Positions 61,263 to 64,000 of a DNA stretch of 64,000 bases are shown here, one piece after another. The notes under the pieces were generated by a model. The model made no database searches. It was given only the letters and a program-made list of their open reading frames with translations, and was not told the DNA's origin. This DNA comes from M3007 sp964484205 (GTDB lineage Bacteria; Bacteroidota; Bacteroidia; Chitinophagales; Saprospiraceae). Within the stretch, counting starts at the first letter, position 1. Each line of letters opens with the position of its first letter. The position numbers were made by a program, and so were the translations under genes. The stretch covers positions 19,006 to 83,005 of the forward strand of contig CAZAEZ010000026.1 of assembly GCA_964484205.1 (NCBI GenBank), written 5' to 3'.

Positions 61263-64000
61263 TTACCAAGCAGCATTCCCCACGGCCACATCCAGATCGG
61301 TAGCGCCATTAGTGACCCGCACCCAGAAGCCTTTGGTGGTCAGTCGGAGCGCATCCAGGGTGTAGGTGTTTGGCCCGGAATAAACCAGAGGGGCGCCCAA
61401 AGGAAGCGGGACCAGCCCGCCTGGCGCAGGAGGACTTGATGGTGCATACAGGCCGATCACTGCTTTTACCGTCCAGGTTTGACCGACCGGGGCTGTTACC
61501 TGCGCGGTAACTGCCGCCCGTTCGTCCGGGGAATCACAAGCGCAAAAATTCGGGACAACTATGTCGCAAGCCATGGTTGTCGCCTGAATATTGGCCATGC
61601 CACTGTACACGCACGCCCCTCCGCTGGATACTACTTTGTATAGCCCGTTCGAATATGCTCCAAAGTAAATGGTGTTGCCGTTTCCAACTACCGGAGCCCC
61701 CAGATTGTGACCGTTGCTGTCTTGTAATTGATAGTTTACGCCGTTTAGTGAACCGGCGACTCCAATGACCGGACCAGGGTCTTGATTGCAGTATGATGAA
61801 TTGTAAACAATGTCAAGTGTCGATTCGGAGCCCACAGTGATTTCAAAATTACAAGTCTCCGAACAGCCGTTTGGCGTGGTGTAGGTATAGGTAATCGTAT
61901 GTATGCCAATACCTGCTGAAGCCGGCTCAAAAATATGCCCGGTTACACCTGCACCGCTGAAGGCGCCGCCGGTTGGTATGCCGTCCGACAAAATTACAGA
62001 TGAAGAATTGATGCAAACCGTCAGGTTCTGTGGACAATTCATCACTATAGGATTTTGGTTAAAACTCACCACCACATCATCCGTCGAAGCTGCGCAGGGC
62101 GCGTTCGAAATCGTCCAGCGCAAGGTGTAGCTGTTTCCGGCAATGCCGGAAAAACTGGAAGTGGGGCTGCCGGCGTTGCCGAAACTACCGCCCGTGCCGC
62201 TTACGATGCTCCAGGCGCCTGTGCCCACTGTGGGCGTATTGGCTGCCAGGGTGACTGTGGTCAGGCCACAGGTTGAAGCGCCGGTTTGATCGAGACCGGC
62301 GTTGGCGGTGGTGGGTAACGCATTTACACTTATGGAAAAGTTACACATACCGCCGTTCGAATAGGTGATCGTATGCATGCCTGCACCGGCAACAGTCGGG
62401 TTAAATATGCCGCCGTTCACACCCGTACCGCTATATGTGCCGCCGGCCGGCGTTCCGCCGCTCAAGGCAAAAGCCGGATCACTCAGGCATACCACGTTGT
62501 TTGAGGGGCAGGCAACGCTCGAATTTACAGTTATCATAAACGTACAAGAACCGGAACAGCCGTTATTATCTGTATAGTTGTACGTGATGGTGTGCATGCC
62601 ACCACCCGCAGCCGACGGTGTAAACATGCCGCCACTTACCCCGGCGCCGCTGTACATGCCGCCGCCTGGCGTGGCCCCGCTTAGCGCGAAGGCCGGATCG
62701 CTATAATGAACCGTCAGATCGGAGGGGCAGGTTGCCATCGGATTTTGGTTAAAACTCACCACTACATCATCCGTCGAAGCTGCGCAGGGCGCGTTCGAAA
62801 TCGTCCAGCGCAAGGTGTAGCTGTTTCCGGCAATGCCGGAAAAACTGGAAGTGGGGCTGCCGGCGTTGCCGAAACTACCGCCCGTGCCGCTTACGATGCT
62901 CCAGGCGCCTGTGCCCACTGTGGGCGTATTGGCTGCCAGGGTGACTGTGGTCAGGCCACAGGTTGAAGCGCCGGTTTGATCGAGACCGGCGTTGGCGGTT
63001 GTCGGATTTTGGTTGAACGTAATGACCACATCATCGGTCGACGCCGCGCAGGGTGCATTCGAGATCGTCCAGCGCAGGGTGTAGCTGTTTCCGGCGATGC
63101 CGCTGAAACTGGAAGTGGGGCTGCCGGCGTTGCCGAAACTACCGCCCGTGCCGCTTACGATGCTCCAGGCGCCTGTGCCCACTGTGGGCGTATTGGCTGC
63201 CAGGGTGACTGTGGTCAGGCCACAGGTTGAAGCGCCGGTTTGATCGAGACCGGCGTTGGCGGTGGTGGGTAACGCATTTACACTTATGGAAAAGTTACAC
63301 ATACCGCCGTTCGAATAGGTGATCGTATGCATGCCTGCACCGGCAACAGTCGGGTTAAATATGCCGCCGTTCACACCCGTACCGCTATATGTGCCGCCGG
63401 CCGGCGTTCCGCCGCTCAAGGCAAAAGCCGGATCACTCAGGCATACCACGTTGTTTGAGGGGCAGGCAACGCTCGAATTTACAGTTATCATAAACGTACA
63501 AGAACCGGAACAGCCGTTATTATCTGTATAGTTGTACGTGATGGTGTGCACACCACCGCCCGCAGCCGACGGTGTAAACATGCCGCTATTTACCCCGGCG
63601 CCGCTGTACGTACCGCCGGTTGGTGTGGCCCCGCCTAGCGCGAAGGCCGGATCGGCGAAATGAACCGTCAGATCGGAGGGGCAATTCACAACAGGAATTT
63701 GATTGAAAATAATGGCTACCTCATCCGCCGAGGCCGCGCAGGGTGCATTCGAGATCGTCCAGCGCAGGGTGTAGCTGTTTCCGGCGATGCCGCTGAAACT
63801 GGAAGTGGGGCTGCCGGCGTTGCCGAAACTACCGCCCGTGCCGCTTACGATGCTCCAGGCGCCTGTGCCCACTGTGGGCGTATTGGCTGCCAGGGTGACT
63901 GTGGTCAGGCCACAGGTTGAAGCGCCGGTTTGATCGAGACCGGCGTTGGCGGTTGTCGGATTTTGGTTGAACGTAATGACCACATCATCGGTCGACGCCG
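61263..64000 (-). CDS. Repeat-rich surface protein, 5' part outside the window
   Basis: A partial coding region of at least 910 residues, open through the right edge, so the true start is outside; an internal GTG near 63983 is not a real start. It contains four copies of an about 86-residue unit beginning PTTANAGLDQTGAST and ending near NAPCAASTDDVV, interleaved with two SprB/HYR-like blocks (SDPAFALSGGTPAGGTYSG, NPTVAGAGMHTITYSNGG). These form a 954-bp super-repeat with long identical stretches. The last 200 residues are non-repetitive and Cys-containing and end in VRVTNGATDLDVAVGNAAW; no obvious type A or B sorting tail. Adhesin-like, by architecture. Confidence 0.85.
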   Translation of the reverse strand, partial: ASTDDVVITFNQNPTTANAGLDQTGASTCGLTTVTLAANTPTVGTGAWSIVSGTGGSFGNAGSPTSSFSGIAGNSYTLRWTISNAPCAASADEVAIIFNQIPVVNCPSDLTVHFADPAFALGGATPTGGTYSGAGVNSGMFTPSAAGGGVHTITYNYTDNNGCSGSCTFMITVNSSVACPSNNVVCLSDPAFALSGGTPAGGTYSGTGVNGGIFNPTVAGAGMHTITYSNGGMCNFSISVNALPTTANAGLDQTGASTCGLTTVTLAANTPTVGTGAWSIVSGTGGSFGNAGSPTSSFSGIAGNSYTLRWTISNAPCAASTDDVVITFNQNPTTANAGLDQTGASTCGLTTVTLAANTPTVGTGAWSIVSGTGGSFGNAGSPTSSFSGIAGNSYTLRWTISNAPCAASTDDVVVSFNQNPMATCPSDLTVHYSDPAFALSGATPGGGMYSGAGVSGGMFTPSAAGGGMHTITYNYTDNNGCSGSCTFMITVNSSVACPSNNVVCLSDPAFALSGGTPAGGTYSGTGVNGGIFNPTVAGAGMHTITYSNGGMCNFSISVNALPTTANAGLDQTGASTCGLTTVTLAANTPTVGTGAWSIVSGTGGSFGNAGSPTSSFSGIAGNSYTLRWTISNAPCAASTDDVVVSFNQNPIVMNCPQNLTVCINSSSVILSDGIPTGGAFSGAGVTGHIFEPASAGIGIHTITYTYTTPNGCSETCNFEITVGSESTLDIVYNSSYCNQDPGPVIGVAGSLNGVNYQLQDSNGHNLGAPVVGNGNTIYFGAYSNGLYKVVSSGGACVYSGMANIQATTMACDIVVPNFCACDSPDERAAVTAQVTAPVGQTWTVKAVIGLYAPSSPPAPGGLVPLPLGAPLVYSGPNTYTLDALRLTTKGFWVRVTNGATDLDVAVGNAAW
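62047..64000 (-). repeat. 954-bp tandem super-repeat in the coding region
   Basis: Position p matches p+954 throughout. The stretch 62152-62596 is identical by eye to 63106-63550 (445 bp), and 63007-63046 equals 63961-64000, so a third copy begins at the window edge. Within a super-repeat, 62048-62299 and 62738-62989 differ at one base (offset 690). Confidence 0.92.

Noticed and set aside
62047..64000. Complete gene starting at an internal GTG near 63983
   Set aside because: The reading frame stays open to the window edge and the GTG lies inside a repeat unit that recurs elsewhere, so the true start is outside.
1..64000. tRNA, rRNA, transposase, integrase, toxin-antitoxin or phage-defence genes
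   Set aside because: I looked for characteristic motifs and found none that could be supported; absence by eye is not proof for short RNAs.

Overview
The window reads as a chromosomal segment from a gliding member of the Bacteroidota, most likely a Saprospiria/Lewinella/Haliscomenobacter-type organism; the genus is inference. The grounds are a gldC gene, seven secreted proteins with type IX secretion (T9SS) type A or type B carboxy-terminal sorting regions, SprB/PKD/choice-of-anchor L architectures, promoter-like pairs of the Bacteroidota type (TTG about 20 nt from TAnnTTTG), and the almost complete absence of Shine-Dalgarno sequences. I see no tRNA, rRNA, CRISPR array, transposase, integrase or phage gene. 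The segment looks like core chromosome interleaved with fast-evolving surface-protein genes.

Layout. 1-6.7 kb: an M43-type secreted metalloprotease, a DinB-fold protein, a periplasmic N-acetylmuramoyl-L-alanine amidase, GldC, and a large AddB-like protein with a RecB-type nuclease domain. 6.7-11.4 kb (minus strand): a 2Fe-2S ferredoxin, a ferredoxin-NADP reductase, then the tight run engB - PlsB-like acyltransferase - enoyl-CoA hydratase. 11.6-18.4 kb: an outer-membrane barrel, a secreted beta-propeller-like protein, lpdA, an MFS carrier, a NUDIX hydrolase, an SGNH lipoprotein and two small membrane proteins. 18.5-23 kb: two convergent paralogous T9SS type B proteins whose stop codons abut inside a 30-bp perfect palindrome. 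23-30.4 kb: a TsaC/YrdC-family protein, a lipoprotein, a BASS-family transporter, a BtuG-like beta-propeller lipoprotein under a cobalamin riboswitch, a second DinB protein, rimO, a polytopic membrane protein and a DUF2007-like protein. 30.5-41.5 kb: a putative haem lipoprotein, a PD40-amidohydrolase fusion, an ArsC-family protein, a TPR lipoprotein, a membrane-anchored Ppx/GppA-like protein, an aminotransferase, a GH53 lipoprotein and folP. 41.8-58 kb: a small soluble protein followed by a surface-protein cluster. The cluster holds a 1164-residue choice-of-anchor L protein, an M4 metalloprotease and a 2843-residue choice-of-anchor L giant with 21 tandem PKD-like units. 58.5-64 kb: mutS, then the 3' part of another repeat protein that contains a 954-bp tandem super-repeat and runs off the right edge.

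How the parts fit. The secreted proteases, adhesin-like proteins and GH53 enzyme suit a surface-attached, polymer-degrading life, exported by T9SS (its core genes are outside the window) and linked to gliding through GldC. The ferredoxin/FNR pair could supply reductant. EngB, the acyltransferase, RimO, FolP, Lpd, MutS and the TsaC-family protein are housekeeping.

The most notable non-coding content is a rich set of intergenic repeats. An 8-bp tandem repeat (caatatcc-type) occurs at three loci, one inside a variable hairpin of the cobalamin riboswitch and one supplying the last codons of the M43 protease. There are also several long or nested inverted repeats between genes, and four rho-independent-type terminators. 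The best candidates for new biology are the BtuG-like gene without a neighbouring btuB, the 21-versus-1 repeat expansion between neighbouring paralogs, the 954-bp super-repeat, and the membrane-anchored Ppx/GppA-like protein.
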